NCBI RefSeq assembly: GCF_006539725.1
Contig: NZ_BJNO01000003.1
Span: 329,665-393,664, forward strand
Origin: Klebsiella terrigena
Lineage (GTDB): Bacteria > Pseudomonadota > Gammaproteobacteria > Enterobacterales > Enterobacteriaceae
DNA length: 64,000 bases
Direction: 5' to 3'
Numbering within the stretch: position 1 is the stretch's first letter; every line of letters starts with the position of its first letter. Made by a program: the position numbers and the translations under genes. The notes below the pieces were generated by a model, which saw only the letters and a program-made list of their open reading frames with translations, was not told where the DNA came from and ran no database searches. Shown here one piece after another: positions 9,978-18,989 of the stretch.

Positions 9978-10451
9978 ATGAACTACAGCGTTAAGTCCGT
10001 CGGCGCGCGTAAAATCGCCGGTTTTCATATGGTAGGGCCCTGGGAGCAGACCGTTAAGCAGGGTTTTGAGCAGCTGGCGGTATGGGTCAACAGCCGCCAG
10101 ATCCCGGCCCGGGAGTGGATCGCCGTCTATTACGATAACCCGGATCAGGTTCCGGCAGAGAAGCTGCGCTGCGACACCGTAGTGACGGTGGACGACGACT
10201 TCGTCATTCCTGCCAATAGCGAAGGGGTGATTCTGACCGGGATCGCCGGCGGAGAGTACGCTATTGCCCGCGCGCGGGTGCTGAATCATGATTTCTCCAC
10301 GCCCTGGCTGCAGTTCTTTGAGAACCTGCTGCAAAGCAAAGAGTACCAGTTGGCGGCAAAACCCTGCTTTGAGCTCTATCTTAACGACGGCAATCGCGAC
10401 GGCCACTGGGATATAGAAATGTACGTGCCCGTTGAGCGTATCGGCGGGTAG
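9978..10451 (+). CDS. sbmC: DNA gyrase inhibitor SbmC (GyrI)
   Basis: 157 residues, same length as E. coli SbmC and closely similar: [56 protein letters not shown]. It is a cytoplasmic GyrI-like protein that moderates gyrase and protects against microcin B17 and other gyrase poisons. The ATG at 9978 follows GCGGAGG. A longer in-frame extension to 9822 exists, but it would run through the LexA box and lacks homology. SOS control is expected from the box just upstream. Confidence 0.96.
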   Translation: MNYSVKSVGARKIAGFHMVGPWEQTVKQGFEQLAVWVNSRQIPAREWIAVYYDNPDQVPAEKLRCDTVVTVDDDFVIPANSEGVILTGIAGGEYAIARARVLNHDFSTPWLQFFENLLQSKEYQLAAKPCFELYLNDGNRDGHWDIEMYVPVERIGG

Positions 10452-10549
10452 GCGCTTATCCACGGAATAAACAAGGTTTCTTACATTAGCGTGATGCTTG
10501 CGGTGAAAAAGCAGTTACAATCGGCCTTTTCTTCTTAGCGGAGAGGGTC

Positions 10550-11608
10550 GTGCGCGCTGATAAATCACTTAAGCCTTTCGAAATTCGCCTGTATCGACAT
10601 TACCGAATCGTGCATGGCATTCGCATCGCGCTGGCTTTTGTTCTCACTTTTTTACTGGTACGGCTGCTGAACGTACCGGAAGGCACCTGGCCGCTGATTA
10701 CGCTGGTGGTGGTGATGGGGCCGATATCGTTTTGGGGCAACGTGGTGCCGCGCGCGTTTCAGCGTATCGGCGGCACCATCCTTGGCTCTGCGCTCGGGCT
10801 GGTGGCGCTCAAGCTGGAGCTTATCTCCCTACCCGTGATGGTGCTGTGGTGCGCGGCGGCGATGTTCCTCTGCGGCTGGCTGGCCTTAGGGAAAAAGCCC
10901 TATCAGGCGCTGCTGATTGGCATCACGCTGGCGGTGGTGGTAGGGGCGCCGCCGGGGGACATGAACACCGCGCTGTGGCGAAGCGGCGACGTTATCTTCG
11001 GCTCCCTGCTGGCGATGCTGTTTACCGGCATCTGGCCGCAGCGGGCGTTTCTGCACTGGCGTATCCAGATGGCAAATTACGTCACTGCCCTTAATCGCCT
11101 GTATCAGGCCGGGATCTCACCAAACCTGGTCGAGCGCCCGCGGCTGGAAAAACACCTGCAAAAAGTCCTCAACGACGTGGTAAAAATGCGCGGACTGATT
11201 ACGCCGGCGAGCAAAGAGACCCATATCCAGAAGGCCATTTTCGAGGCAATTCAGACCGTCAGCCGTAACCTGGTCTGTATGCTTGAGCTGCAGGTTAACG
11301 CTTACTGGGTGTCGCGGCCGGGGCACTTTGTGATGCTAAACTCCCGTACGCTGCGCGAAACTCAGCAAATGACCCAGCAAACGCTGCTGACCATCGCCCA
11401 CGCCCTCTATGAAGGTAACCCGCAGCCGATCCGCGCTAACGCTGAAAAGCTCAATGAGATCGTCGCCGAACTGCGCCAGCTTATCAAAGAGCACCCGGGC
11501 GAAAATCTCTCGGAAACGCCGATACACGGCTACGTCTGGCTAACCATAGAGATGGCGCGCCAGCTTGAGCTGCTGTCGAATTTGATCTGTCGGGCGTTGC
11601 GTAAATAA
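10550..11608 (+). CDS. yeeA: FUSC-family inner membrane protein YeeA
   Basis: 352 residues starting with GTG at 10550 after a GCGGAGAGGG ribosome site. About six hydrophobic segments fill residues 20-170 (for example IALAFVLTFLLVRLL and MFLCGWLALG), followed by a long soluble helical region of about 180 residues. This matches E. coli YeeA and the fusaric-acid-resistance/aromatic-efflux-like superfamily. The substrate is unknown. The order sbmC-yeeA-tmaR is as in E. coli. Confidence 0.93.
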   Translation: MRADKSLKPFEIRLYRHYRIVHGIRIALAFVLTFLLVRLLNVPEGTWPLITLVVVMGPISFWGNVVPRAFQRIGGTILGSALGLVALKLELISLPVMVLWCAAAMFLCGWLALGKKPYQALLIGITLAVVVGAPPGDMNTALWRSGDVIFGSLLAMLFTGIWPQRAFLHWRIQMANYVTALNRLYQAGISPNLVERPRLEKHLQKVLNDVVKMRGLITPASKETHIQKAIFEAIQTVSRNLVCMLELQVNAYWVSRPGHFVMLNSRTLRETQQMTQQTLLTIAHALYEGNPQPIRANAEKLNEIVAELRQLIKEHPGENLSETPIHGYVWLTIEMARQLELLSNLICRALRK

Positions 11609-11656
11609 AAACCAGATACGCGACATCGACCCACAGGTTGCTTCGATTCAGCAGCA

Positions 11657-11679
11657 TTTAGGGGTATGATAACCCTAAA
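11657..11679 (+). promoter_or_regulatory. Palindrome with -10-like core upstream of tmaR
   Basis: TTTAGGG and CCCTAAA arms enclose a GTATGATAA core; TATGAT could be a -10 hexamer. It lies about 100 bases upstream of tmaR. It could be a promoter with overlapping operator or a hairpin at the start of the leader. Confidence 0.35.
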
Positions 11680-11776
11680 GGAAAAAACATTGTCATCAGC
11701 GGCTGCTAACAGTTATGTTAGCCCTATATTGCAGTCGCTTTAGCGAATCCGAATCTCAAATATTAGGGGTATAAAA

Positions 11777-12100
11777 ATGGAAACAACTAAGCCTTCTTTC
11801 CAGGACGTACTGGAGTTTGTTCGTCTGTATCGTCGTAAGAATAAGCTGCAGCGTGAAATTCAGGACGTTGAGAAAAAGATCCGCGATAACCAGAAGCGCG
11901 TACTGCTGCTGGACAACCTCAGCGACTACATCAAACCGGGCATGAGCGTTGAAGCTATCCAGGGCATCATTGCCAGCATGAAGAGCGATTACGAAGATCG
12001 CGTTGATGATTACATCATCAAAAATGCTGAACTCTCTAAAGAGCGCCGCGACATTTCCAAAAAGCTGAAAGTTATCGGCGAAGCGAAGGTCGAAGAGTAA
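11777..12100 (+). CDS. tmaR: TmaR (YeeX), PTS polar localisation protein
   Basis: 107 residues, almost wholly coiled-coil helical ([25 protein letters not shown]), ending [14 protein letters not shown], matching E. coli YeeX/TmaR. In E. coli TmaR clusters at a cell pole and sequesters enzyme I of the sugar PTS, adjusting its activity. The ATG follows TTAGGGG. Neighbours are as in E. coli on the yeeA side; cobT follows here. Confidence 0.95.
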   Translation: METTKPSFQDVLEFVRLYRRKNKLQREIQDVEKKIRDNQKRVLLLDNLSDYIKPGMSVEAIQGIIASMKSDYEDRVDDYIIKNAELSKERRDISKKLKVIGEAKVEE

Positions 12101-12113
12101 TCTCCTCGGCCCA

Positions 12114-12138
12114 GCCCGGCGGCGGTTCTCGTCGCCGG
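12114..12138 (+). terminator. Hairpin after tmaR
   Basis: CCCGGCGGCG and CGTCGCCGGG pair (one G-T pair) around a five-base loop. No T-run follows, so termination is only possible. The rest of the 12101-12273 gap is the cobT leader; I could not make out a cobalamin riboswitch in it. Confidence 0.45.
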
Positions 12139-12273
12139 GAGTTATCCCAGGCATTCCCTCTGAACGACTCCTTTCTTGTGTATGGCGAACCGCCGTATAA
12201 CGCAGACTTCTGGCCCGAACGCAGAGAATACGGGCGCAACGGTCCGCTCCCTTTAAGCGCTACGAGGAACATC

Positions 12274-13332
12274 ATGGACACACTTTCGGCCCTCATTGCC
12301 GACATTCCGCAGCCGGATCGGGCGGCGATGGCCCAGGCGCAGCAGCATCTTGATGGTTTATTAAAACCGCCCGGCAGCCTCGGCCGCCTGGAGGCGCTGG
12401 CGGTACAGCTTGCCGGCATGCCGGGGCTGAAAGGTCAGCTGCGGCTGGCAGAAAAAGCCATCGTGGTGATGTGCGCCGATCACGGCGTCTGGCACGAGGG
12501 CGTGGCTATCTCGCCCCAGGCGATTACCGCGATCCAGGCGAGAAACATGACCCGGCAAAACACCGGCGTTTGCGTCCTTGCGGCGCAGGCGGGGGCAAAA
12601 GTTCGGGTGGTTGACGTTGGGATCGATGCCGATCCGATCCCCGGCCTTGTCGACCTAAAAGTGGCGCGAGGCAGCGGCAATATTGCGCAAACGGCGGCAA
12701 TGAGCCGCGAGCAGGCGACGGCGCTGCTGCTGGCGAGCATCGACTATACCCGCGAGCTGGCGGCTCAGGGCGTGACGCTGTTCGGCGTCGGCGAGCTGGG
12801 AATGGCGAACACCACGCCGGCGGCGGCGGTGCTTAGCGTGCTGACCGGGCGCGATGCGCAGGATACGGTCGGCATTGGGGCGAACCTGCCTGTGTCGCAG
12901 CTGGCGCATAAGGCGGAGGTGGTGCGTCGGGCCATTGCCGTCAATCAGCCGCGGGCTGAGGATGGCCTCGAGGTGCTGGCAAAGGTTGGCGGTTTCGATC
13001 TGGTTGGCATGACCGGCGTGATGCTGGGGGCCGCCTCCTGCGGGCTGCCGGTGGTGCTGGACGGATTCCTCTCCTACGCATCGGCGCTGGCGGCCTGCCG
13101 CATTGCGCCAGCCGTTCATCCCTATCTGATCCCCTCGCATCTGTCGGCGGAAAAGGGGGCGCGCATTGCGCTTGAGCATCTGCAGCTTGAGCCGTATCTG
13201 GATATGGGGATGCGTCTGGGCGAGGGGAGCGGCGCGGCGCTGGCGATGCACCTGGTGGAGGCAGCCTGTACGGTGTTTAACGAGATGGGGACCCTTTCGG
13301 AGAGCAATATCGTCCTGCCGGAGAGTCGCTAA
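12274..13332 (+). CDS. cobT: Nicotinate-nucleotide--dimethylbenzimidazole phosphoribosyltransferase (CobT)
   Basis: 352 residues. It makes alpha-ribazole phosphate from nicotinate mononucleotide and 5,6-dimethylbenzimidazole for the lower loop of cobalamin. Diagnostic motifs are [10 protein letters not shown] (residues 30-39), [22 protein letters not shown] and the C-terminal LGEGSGAA with the catalytic Glu. The ATG at 12274 with ACGAGGAAC upstream matches the family start; an in-frame extension to 12178 has no homology. No cobU or cobS is adjacent, unlike E. coli, so those steps must be encoded elsewhere. Confidence 0.96.
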   Translation: MDTLSALIADIPQPDRAAMAQAQQHLDGLLKPPGSLGRLEALAVQLAGMPGLKGQLRLAEKAIVVMCADHGVWHEGVAISPQAITAIQARNMTRQNTGVCVLAAQAGAKVRVVDVGIDADPIPGLVDLKVARGSGNIAQTAAMSREQATALLLASIDYTRELAAQGVTLFGVGELGMANTTPAAAVLSVLTGRDAQDTVGIGANLPVSQLAHKAEVVRRAIAVNQPRAEDGLEVLAKVGGFDLVGMTGVMLGAASCGLPVVLDGFLSYASALAACRIAPAVHPYLIPSHLSAEKGARIALEHLQLEPYLDMGMRLGEGSGAALAMHLVEAACTVFNEMGTLSESNIVLPESR

Positions 13333-13341
13333 ACCGCAAAG

Positions 13342-13363
13342 CAGGGCGCCGTCAGGCGCCCTG
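13342..13363. terminator. Hairpin between converging cobT and SahH-like gene
   Basis: A perfect nine-base-pair stem CAGGGCGCC/GGCGCCCTG with a four-base loop. The T-run is weak on both sides. Confidence 0.55.
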
Positions 13364-13375
13364 ATGCTATTCCGC

Positions 13376-14485
13376 TTACAGCGCTTTTTGCCACACGCTC
13401 TGCGGCAGCAGATAGACCTCGGCCTCGGCCTTCATACCGTCGGTCACGATATGGTTGATACCGCTGGTCATCACCGCCAGGGTCACGTCAAAGGCGTTCA
13501 GGCTATCGCCAAAACCGGCGGTCAGGTTGAGCATCGAACCGTTGGCCATCAGGTAAAGGGTTTTAGTGCCCATTTGATAGGCGTTGATATACGGCATCAC
13601 CTCTTCATGGCTGAACTGGCGCAGGTAGCCGCAGTCAATCTCTTCCGCAACGTGGCCAACGTTAAGGATAAATACGCCGTCTTTCGCTTTATCCAGCGCG
13701 CTGCTGTTAACCACTTTTTTAGCGCCGGTTGCCGTTGCGACGACGTCAGCTGAAGCCATGGCGTCCTGCAGTTCGACGACATGCCAGCCGTCGTAAGCCG
13801 CCTGCAGGCGACGGGCGGGGTCGATTTCGGCAACCATCACCTGGCCCCCGAAGGCCTTCGCGGCGGCGGCAACGCCCTGGCCCACCAGGCCATAGCCGAT
13901 CACCAGCACTTTTTTCTCATGCAGCGTGAGATGGGTGGTCTGGAAGAAGGTGTGCCATGCGGTCAGGCCGACCATGTGGCGGTTATGCAGGCCCTCTTTA
14001 ACCGGCAGATCGTCCCAGTTAAAAATCGGATAGCCCGGGCGAATATCGCCCAGCCGGCTGACGCCTGAACCGGTCGCTTCCAACCCGGCCACGATATTGC
14101 CAAATTCGCCGCGCTGGTGGAGCAGGGTGGTGATATCGGCCCCCATTTCACACAGATGCGTCGGCCCCCAGGCGATGGCCTTTTCCCACGACTGCTGCCA
14201 GTCGGCATCGCTCATATCGCGCCAGGCGCTGGCTTCTGCGCCGCGCGCTACCAGCCAGCTAACGACGTCGTCCTGTACGGTGGTTGGGTTGCAGGTTGTT
14301 AAAAAGACCTGCGCGCCCTTTTCCAGGATGCCCTGCACCAGCGGGATCATTTTCATATCCAGATGCATACAGCAGGCCAGTCGTACCTGGCTCAGGTCGG
14401 GAAGCGCGGCTACCTGGCGCAGGGTGCGCGGCATGTTCTGGCTGGCCCATGCCACTTCTTTCTCTAAATTAATATTATTATTCAA
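13376..14485 (-). CDS. S-adenosylhomocysteine-hydrolase-like NAD-binding protein
   Basis: 369 residues, about 60 shorter than true SahH. The N-terminal part has CMHLDMKMIPLV and TTCNPTTVQDDV, which match the SahH CLHMT and SCN..STQD motifs. The Rossmann part has VIGYGLVGQG (SahH: GYGDVGKG), VAEIDPARRLQA and NVGHVAEEID. The substrate-site Lys appears kept (PVKEG), but the Asp four residues later is His, the Asp pair of DDGGDLT is EMGAD, and the NAD-clamping KPDHYRY tail is missing. It may use another substrate or be a sensor. The start is TTG at 14485, downstream of AAGG; this is the least certain part. Confidence 0.8.
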   Translation of the reverse strand: MNNNINLEKEVAWASQNMPRTLRQVAALPDLSQVRLACCMHLDMKMIPLVQGILEKGAQVFLTTCNPTTVQDDVVSWLVARGAEASAWRDMSDADWQQSWEKAIAWGPTHLCEMGADITTLLHQRGEFGNIVAGLEATGSGVSRLGDIRPGYPIFNWDDLPVKEGLHNRHMVGLTAWHTFFQTTHLTLHEKKVLVIGYGLVGQGVAAAAKAFGGQVMVAEIDPARRLQAAYDGWHVVELQDAMASADVVATATGAKKVVNSSALDKAKDGVFILNVGHVAEEIDCGYLRQFSHEEVMPYINAYQMGTKTLYLMANGSMLNLTAGFGDSLNAFDVTLAVMTSGINHIVTDGMKAEAEVYLLPQSVWQKAL

Positions 14486-14693
14486 CGTATTATGCCTTCA
14501 ATCCGTAGAGTGGGAGAAATTCCGAACGGGGATGATTCTAGCGCAGTAGGCTGAAATCACATAGCCGGGGTCAATGGCTGGCAGGCGGACAGGGCGAGGG
14601 GGGAATAGGCATGATAAATGCGTGGTTGTTAAAATATGGTTAAAAAAAGAAAATAAAATATAAGTAATTTATATGACGTGAGTGAGCAGTGAA

Positions 14694-15425
14694 ATGTTAA
14701 GCGTTTTACCTTCCGCGCTGTTTTCGCGGATCCGCATTTTTATCGGTCGCCTGAAGCCGCACGCGCTGCCGGTTGCCAGAAAGCATATTCTCCTCGGCTC
14801 CCTCGGCGCAGGGACGGGGCTGGCGGTCACCAGTATGTTCAGCCACTGGCTGCTGGGTGAAGTCAACCTGTGGTTTATCGCCCCTATGGGCGCTTCGGCG
14901 GTGCTGCTGTTTGGCGTGCCCAGCAGTCCGCTGGCGCAGCCGTGGTCGATTGTCGGCGGTAACGTGCTGTCGGCGCTGATTGGCGTAACCGTGGGCGTGC
15001 TGGTGCCCAACCTTGCGCTGGCCTGCGGGCTGGCGGCCGGGCTGGCGATTGCGGGCATGTATTTCCTGCGCTGCCTGCATCCGCCGGGCGGCGCCGTGGC
15101 CCTGACGGCCATCCTCGGCGGCGCTGGCGTACACAGCGAAGGCTATCACTTCGTGCTGACGCCGGTACTGCTGAACTCCGCCATGCTGGCCCTGCTGGCG
15201 ATCGTATTTAATAACCTCGTTGGGCGCCGCTATCCGCACCCGCTGGCGGCAGAAGAGGTGAAAAGCAAAGTCGTTCCGCTGGGGCTTGCGGTGACCCGCG
15301 AGGACATTCACGCCGCGCTGCTCGATGGCCAGTTCCTCGATATTGATGAAGATGACGTCCAGGAGCTGCTGGAAAATATCGAACAAAAGGCGCGCAGGCG
15401 CATGGCCGCTGCGCCGAGGGCGTAG
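14694..15425 (+). CDS. HPP-family integral membrane protein
   Basis: 243 residues from the ATG at 14694; a GTG at 14682 is an in-frame alternative and neither has a strong ribosome site. About four to five membrane segments contain the family signature RCLHPPGGAVALTA and a WFIAPMGASAVLLFGVP segment. A charged tail of about 65 residues follows. Plant and cyanobacterial members have been linked to nitrite transport; the role in enterobacteria is unknown. It stands alone, upstream of a converging tautomerase gene. Confidence 0.85.
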   Translation: MLSVLPSALFSRIRIFIGRLKPHALPVARKHILLGSLGAGTGLAVTSMFSHWLLGEVNLWFIAPMGASAVLLFGVPSSPLAQPWSIVGGNVLSALIGVTVGVLVPNLALACGLAAGLAIAGMYFLRCLHPPGGAVALTAILGGAGVHSEGYHFVLTPVLLNSAMLALLAIVFNNLVGRRYPHPLAAEEVKSKVVPLGLAVTREDIHAALLDGQFLDIDEDDVQELLENIEQKARRRMAAAPRA

Positions 15426-15457
15426 CGCCGCCGTCGGCGAGGGCCGGCGGTGAGCGG

Positions 15458-15847
15458 CTAAAGCTCGCCGGTCAGATACTGCGCCACGCCGCGGCCAAAA
15501 CTCCAGTCGCCTTTTTGGTTGCTTATCACCGAAACCATTAAATCATCGGGGCTTAGCCCGCAGTGTTCCTGCAGCTCGGCGAGCAGCGTCGCGTAGAACA
15601 GCTGTTTTTGTTCTTCGCTGCGTGGGCTGGTGAACACCCTCACTACCACCAGCCGGTGGCTTCGCGTCAGGCCTAAACCGGTATCCTCAATCACCATATG
15701 GTGAGGCTTGTTTTCATGAACAATCTGGTAGCGATCGCGTTCCGGTACCTTGAAGGCATGCAGTACGGCGCGGTGGGCGGCGTCGAGCAGCGTTTTTATT
15801 TCATCTTCACTGCGACCTTCGATCACGTCAAATGTCAGGAGCGGCAT
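15458..15847 (-). CDS. Malonate-semialdehyde-decarboxylase-like tautomerase
   Basis: 129 residues. After Met removal it has an N-terminal Pro (PLLTFDVIEGR), the catalytic base of the tautomerase superfamily. The sequence follows Pseudomonas malonate semialdehyde decarboxylase closely over its whole length: LLDAAH, VPERDRYQ (Asp37 kept), EDTGLG, PRSEEQK, DWSFGRG. Arg75 is kept but the residue at the Arg73 position is Ser. The substrate may therefore differ. It is divergent from a LysR gene (about 120 bases between starts), which probably controls it. Confidence 0.85.
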   Translation of the reverse strand: MPLLTFDVIEGRSEDEIKTLLDAAHRAVLHAFKVPERDRYQIVHENKPHHMVIEDTGLGLTRSHRLVVVRVFTSPRSEEQKQLFYATLLAELQEHCGLSPDDLMVSVISNQKGDWSFGRGVAQYLTGEL

Positions 15848-15965
15848 AGCAGGTCATCCTTATTGTCTTATGTACGATGAGTGGACAAAACCGATGCTAT
15901 CCAATGTGACGACAGGCAAAAACCGCTATATTTGAATTCATTGTTTTTACAGGTGAACAATCAAG

Positions 15966-16889
15966 ATGAGCGATCCGCGCCCCGACGTTTTCTGGACCCA
16001 TTTGTACTGGCTCACGGTGCTGGAAGAGCAGAAGAGCTACACCCGCGCGGCGGAAAAGCTGGCGGTCAGTAAATCGGCAGTCAGCCAGAAAATCAGCGAG
16101 CTGGAGCGGGTAACCGGCAAGACGCTGGTCCACCGCACCACCCGCAGCGTGACGCTCAGTGAAGACGGAATCAGGCTGGTGGCTGAGCTGAACGCCCCCT
16201 TCGGCCAGCTGCGCGATATCTTTAACGGCACCCGTGATGAAGAGGGGCCGCTGCGCGGTACGCTGCGGGTGACGGCCCCGGTTGCCTTTTCGCGCCAGCA
16301 GCTGGTCCCGGCGATGACGCCGTTTCTGCATCAGCATCCGCAGCTTGAGCTGCAGCTGGAGGTCACCGACCGGCTGGTATCCCTTGCCAGCGAGGGATTT
16401 GACCTCGCGATCCGTCACTGCCGACGCGAGGCGTTGCCGGATACCCACGTCGCGTGGACGCTGTGCCAAACCACCACGCTGATTGTTGCCTCCCCGGCGT
16501 ATATCCGCCGCTTTGGCGCTCCGGAATCCCCCGATGCGCTACGCCATCACCAGTGTCTGACCTATCCGCGCGGTTCGCAAAGCCCGCAGTGGACGTTTGA
16601 ATCTGACGACGATCGCGCCGAGCGCGTGAGCGTGCCGGTGCGCGGCCCCTTCGCCACGAATAACAGCGAATCGCTTCGCGATGCGGTGCTGTCGGGGCTT
16701 GGGATTGCGCTATTGCCCGATTTTAGCGCCCGGGAGGCGATAGCGCGCGCAGAGGTGCAGATGCTGCTGCCCGGCTGGCGGCCGGTGGACGTGTTTGCCG
16801 GGAGTCTGTACGTCATCCGCCCCTACGCGCCGCGCGTATCGCGGGCGGTAGAGACTTTCAGCCGCTATCTGAAAAGTACCTTCAGCTAA
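15966..16889 (+). CDS. LysR-type transcriptional regulator
   Basis: 307 residues. HTH at residues 20-60 (SYTRAAEKLAVSKSAVSQKISELE), then an effector domain with RVTAPVAFSRQQLVPAMTPFL and GLGIALLPDF. It is divergent from the tautomerase gene, which is the most likely target. Its stop overlaps the 3' end of the converging lipoate-ligase-like gene by eight bases. Confidence 0.9.
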   Translation: MSDPRPDVFWTHLYWLTVLEEQKSYTRAAEKLAVSKSAVSQKISELERVTGKTLVHRTTRSVTLSEDGIRLVAELNAPFGQLRDIFNGTRDEEGPLRGTLRVTAPVAFSRQQLVPAMTPFLHQHPQLELQLEVTDRLVSLASEGFDLAIRHCRREALPDTHVAWTLCQTTTLIVASPAYIRRFGAPESPDALRHHQCLTYPRGSQSPQWTFESDDDRAERVSVPVRGPFATNNSESLRDAVLSGLGIALLPDFSAREAIARAEVQMLLPGWRPVDVFAGSLYVIRPYAPRVSRAVETFSRYLKSTFS

Positions 16890-17622
16890 GATTTTGCAGC
16901 TCGATCGCCAGCGCCTGGCGGAAGCGGGAAAGCAGATCTTTTTCACCGGCCAGATGCTGGGCGAGGGTGATGGTTTTATCCGCGTGGTAAATCCGACCGC
17001 TGCCCAGCTGTGACTCAAAATCATTGGCCGCCTGATGCGCGGCGATCGGATCGGCATCGATCAGGATCACCGCATGCGCGAGCACCACATGACCGCGGCC
17101 CTCCGCCATCGGCCGCCAGTACTGCGCGGTTCCGGCAATTTTACGCGCCTGATCCCCCTGACCGCAGGCGAGGTTATAGCGTCCGTCGCAAAACGAGCCG
17201 GTTACCGCCTGGAAGTGGGCATCGACGCCAAAGGTCGCCAGCGCGCGCTGCAGCAGACCGCAGAGCATCAGATAGATAGGTTCAGCGGCCTCGCCCAGCG
17301 GCTGATAGACCGGCCAGGCAAGGCTGAGATTGACGATCCCCGGCCCCTGCGGCACGAGGCCGCCGCCGGAGCGGCGCAGCCAAACCGGCCAGCCGCGCGC
17401 GGCAAAACGTTCGCTAACGGCGGAGAGCTGGCTAAATTTCCGGTAGCTGCCGGGAACCACGAATCCCTGCGGGGCCTGCCACAGCTGGGCCAGCGCCTCG
17501 CCGCCGCGGGCCCGCTCGAACAGCGGCAGCTCGGCAAGCGTCGGGTCAGCGTGGAACTGCAGCGGCAGCTGTTGATGAATGAAGCGCTGCGGCCAGCAGG
17601 CCGCTCTGTTGTGCTGGTTCAT
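16882..17622 (-). CDS. Lipoate/biotin-protein-ligase-family protein
   Basis: 246 residues from the ATG at 17622. It has the BPL/LplA/LipB fold signature RRSGGGLVPQGPG and the conserved Lys motif RKIAGTAQYW, which in LplA contacts the acyl-adenylate. The His that usually follows the GGG motif (as in GGGxVxH) is replaced by Gln. The gene is too short for a two-domain LplA. It lies 45 bases downstream of shiA on the same strand and is probably cotranscribed. The acceptor protein is unknown. Confidence 0.8.
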   Translation of the reverse strand: MNQHNRAACWPQRFIHQQLPLQFHADPTLAELPLFERARGGEALAQLWQAPQGFVVPGSYRKFSQLSAVSERFAARGWPVWLRRSGGGLVPQGPGIVNLSLAWPVYQPLGEAAEPIYLMLCGLLQRALATFGVDAHFQAVTGSFCDGRYNLACGQGDQARKIAGTAQYWRPMAEGRGHVVLAHAVILIDADPIAAHQAANDFESQLGSGRIYHADKTITLAQHLAGEKDLLSRFRQALAIELQNLS

Positions 17623-17666
17623 GGGGTCTCCTAAGGGACGACGCTCTTCCGCCGTCCCTGGCGCCG

Positions 17667-18989
17667 TCAGGCGTGCTGAGGCTTTTTCATCAGCATGGCG
17701 GTGATGGCCGAGAGCAGGCAGCCGGCGGTCAGATAGATGGCGACGCTGTGCCAGGAGCCACCGGAGAAGGTGACCAGCGCGGCGGCGATGAAGGGGGTAA
17801 AGCCGCCTCCAACGACGCTGGCGACCTGGTAACCCACCCCGGCGCCGCTGTAGCGGTAGCTGGCGCCGAACATTTCGGTGAACATCGGCTGCTGCACGCA
17901 AACCACCATATCATGGGCGATATTGGCCAGCATCAGCGCGAAGAACAGGATCCAAAAATAGGAGTGGCTTTCAAGGGCCATAAAGAACGGGAAGCCGCTC
18001 AGGGTGCCGATCAGCGCGCCGGTAATATAGATGCGCCGACGGCCAAAGCGATCCGCCAGCCAGGCGAAGCACGGAATGGTCAGGCAGCTGATCCCGCCGA
18101 CAAGCAGGCCGATGTTGAGGAACAGCTCCCGCGGCAGGCCGAGGTTTTGCGTGGAGTAATTGAGGGCGAAGGCGGTAACGATATACATCGTCAGCAGTTC
18201 GCACAGGCGCAGCGCGATAATCAGCAAAAAGGCGCCGGGATGGCGGAATAACGCTTCGACGACCGGCAGGCGCTTTTTCGCCGCGGCGGGCATCTTTTTC
18301 TGCTGCTGATGCTCAAACTCAGCCGATTCACTCATGCCGTTGCGGATCCACAGCGCTGCCAGCACCAGCACTACACTGAAGAGGAAAGGGAGGCGCCAGC
18401 CCCAGCTCAAAAACTGTTCGTCGCTGGTATTGGCGCTGATGAGCGACACCAGGCCGGTTGCGAGCAGCAGGCCGACGCCATAGCCAATCTGAACCCCGCT
18501 GCTGTAGAAGGCCTTTTTATTCTTCGGCGCGCTCTCGACGGCGAGCAGCGCCGCGCCGCCCCATTCGCCGCCCACGGCAAAGCCCTGGATCGCGCGCAGA
18601 AGCACCAGCAGCACCGGCGCCCACCAGCCGATTTGATTGAACGAGGGCAGCAGGCCAATGCAGGCGGTGGCGATCCCCATCATCCAGACGGTCATCATCA
18701 GCATCCGCTTGCGCCCGAGGCGGTCGCCAAAATGGCCGAAGATAATGCCGCCCAGCGGGCGGAATAGAAAACCGACGCCAAAAGTGGCAAAGGCCGCCAG
18801 CGTGCCCATGGCCGGGCCTATCTGCGGGAAAAACTCCTTGTTAAACACCAGGGCGGCGGTGATGCCGTAAAGCAAAAAGTCGTACCAGTCGACCACGGCG
18901 CCGGCGAAGCTGCCCCACGCCGCTCTTCGCGCGCGATGAAGTGAGCGGGCTTCCCCAGCGGGGCGGGGGGATGTAAGCGTTGAGTCCAT
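17667..18989 (-). CDS. shiA: Shikimate:proton symporter ShiA
   Basis: 440 residues, 12-segment MFS transporter of the metabolite:H+ symporter family, nearly identical in pattern to E. coli ShiA: SFAGAVVDWYDFLLYGITAALVF, GHFGDRLGRKRML, RAIQGFAVGGEWGGAALL, CVQQPMFTEMFGASYRYSGAG. It imports shikimate across the inner membrane. In E. coli shiA also lies in the asn tRNA-yeeO neighbourhood, so its presence supports local synteny. Confidence 0.93.
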   Translation of the reverse strand: MDSTLTSPRPAGEARSLHRARRAAWGSFAGAVVDWYDFLLYGITAALVFNKEFFPQIGPAMGTLAAFATFGVGFLFRPLGGIIFGHFGDRLGRKRMLMMTVWMMGIATACIGLLPSFNQIGWWAPVLLVLLRAIQGFAVGGEWGGAALLAVESAPKNKKAFYSSGVQIGYGVGLLLATGLVSLISANTSDEQFLSWGWRLPFLFSVVLVLAALWIRNGMSESAEFEHQQQKKMPAAAKKRLPVVEALFRHPGAFLLIIALRLCELLTMYIVTAFALNYSTQNLGLPRELFLNIGLLVGGISCLTIPCFAWLADRFGRRRIYITGALIGTLSGFPFFMALESHSYFWILFFALMLANIAHDMVVCVQQPMFTEMFGASYRYSGAGVGYQVASVVGGGFTPFIAAALVTFSGGSWHSVAIYLTAGCLLSAITAMLMKKPQHA

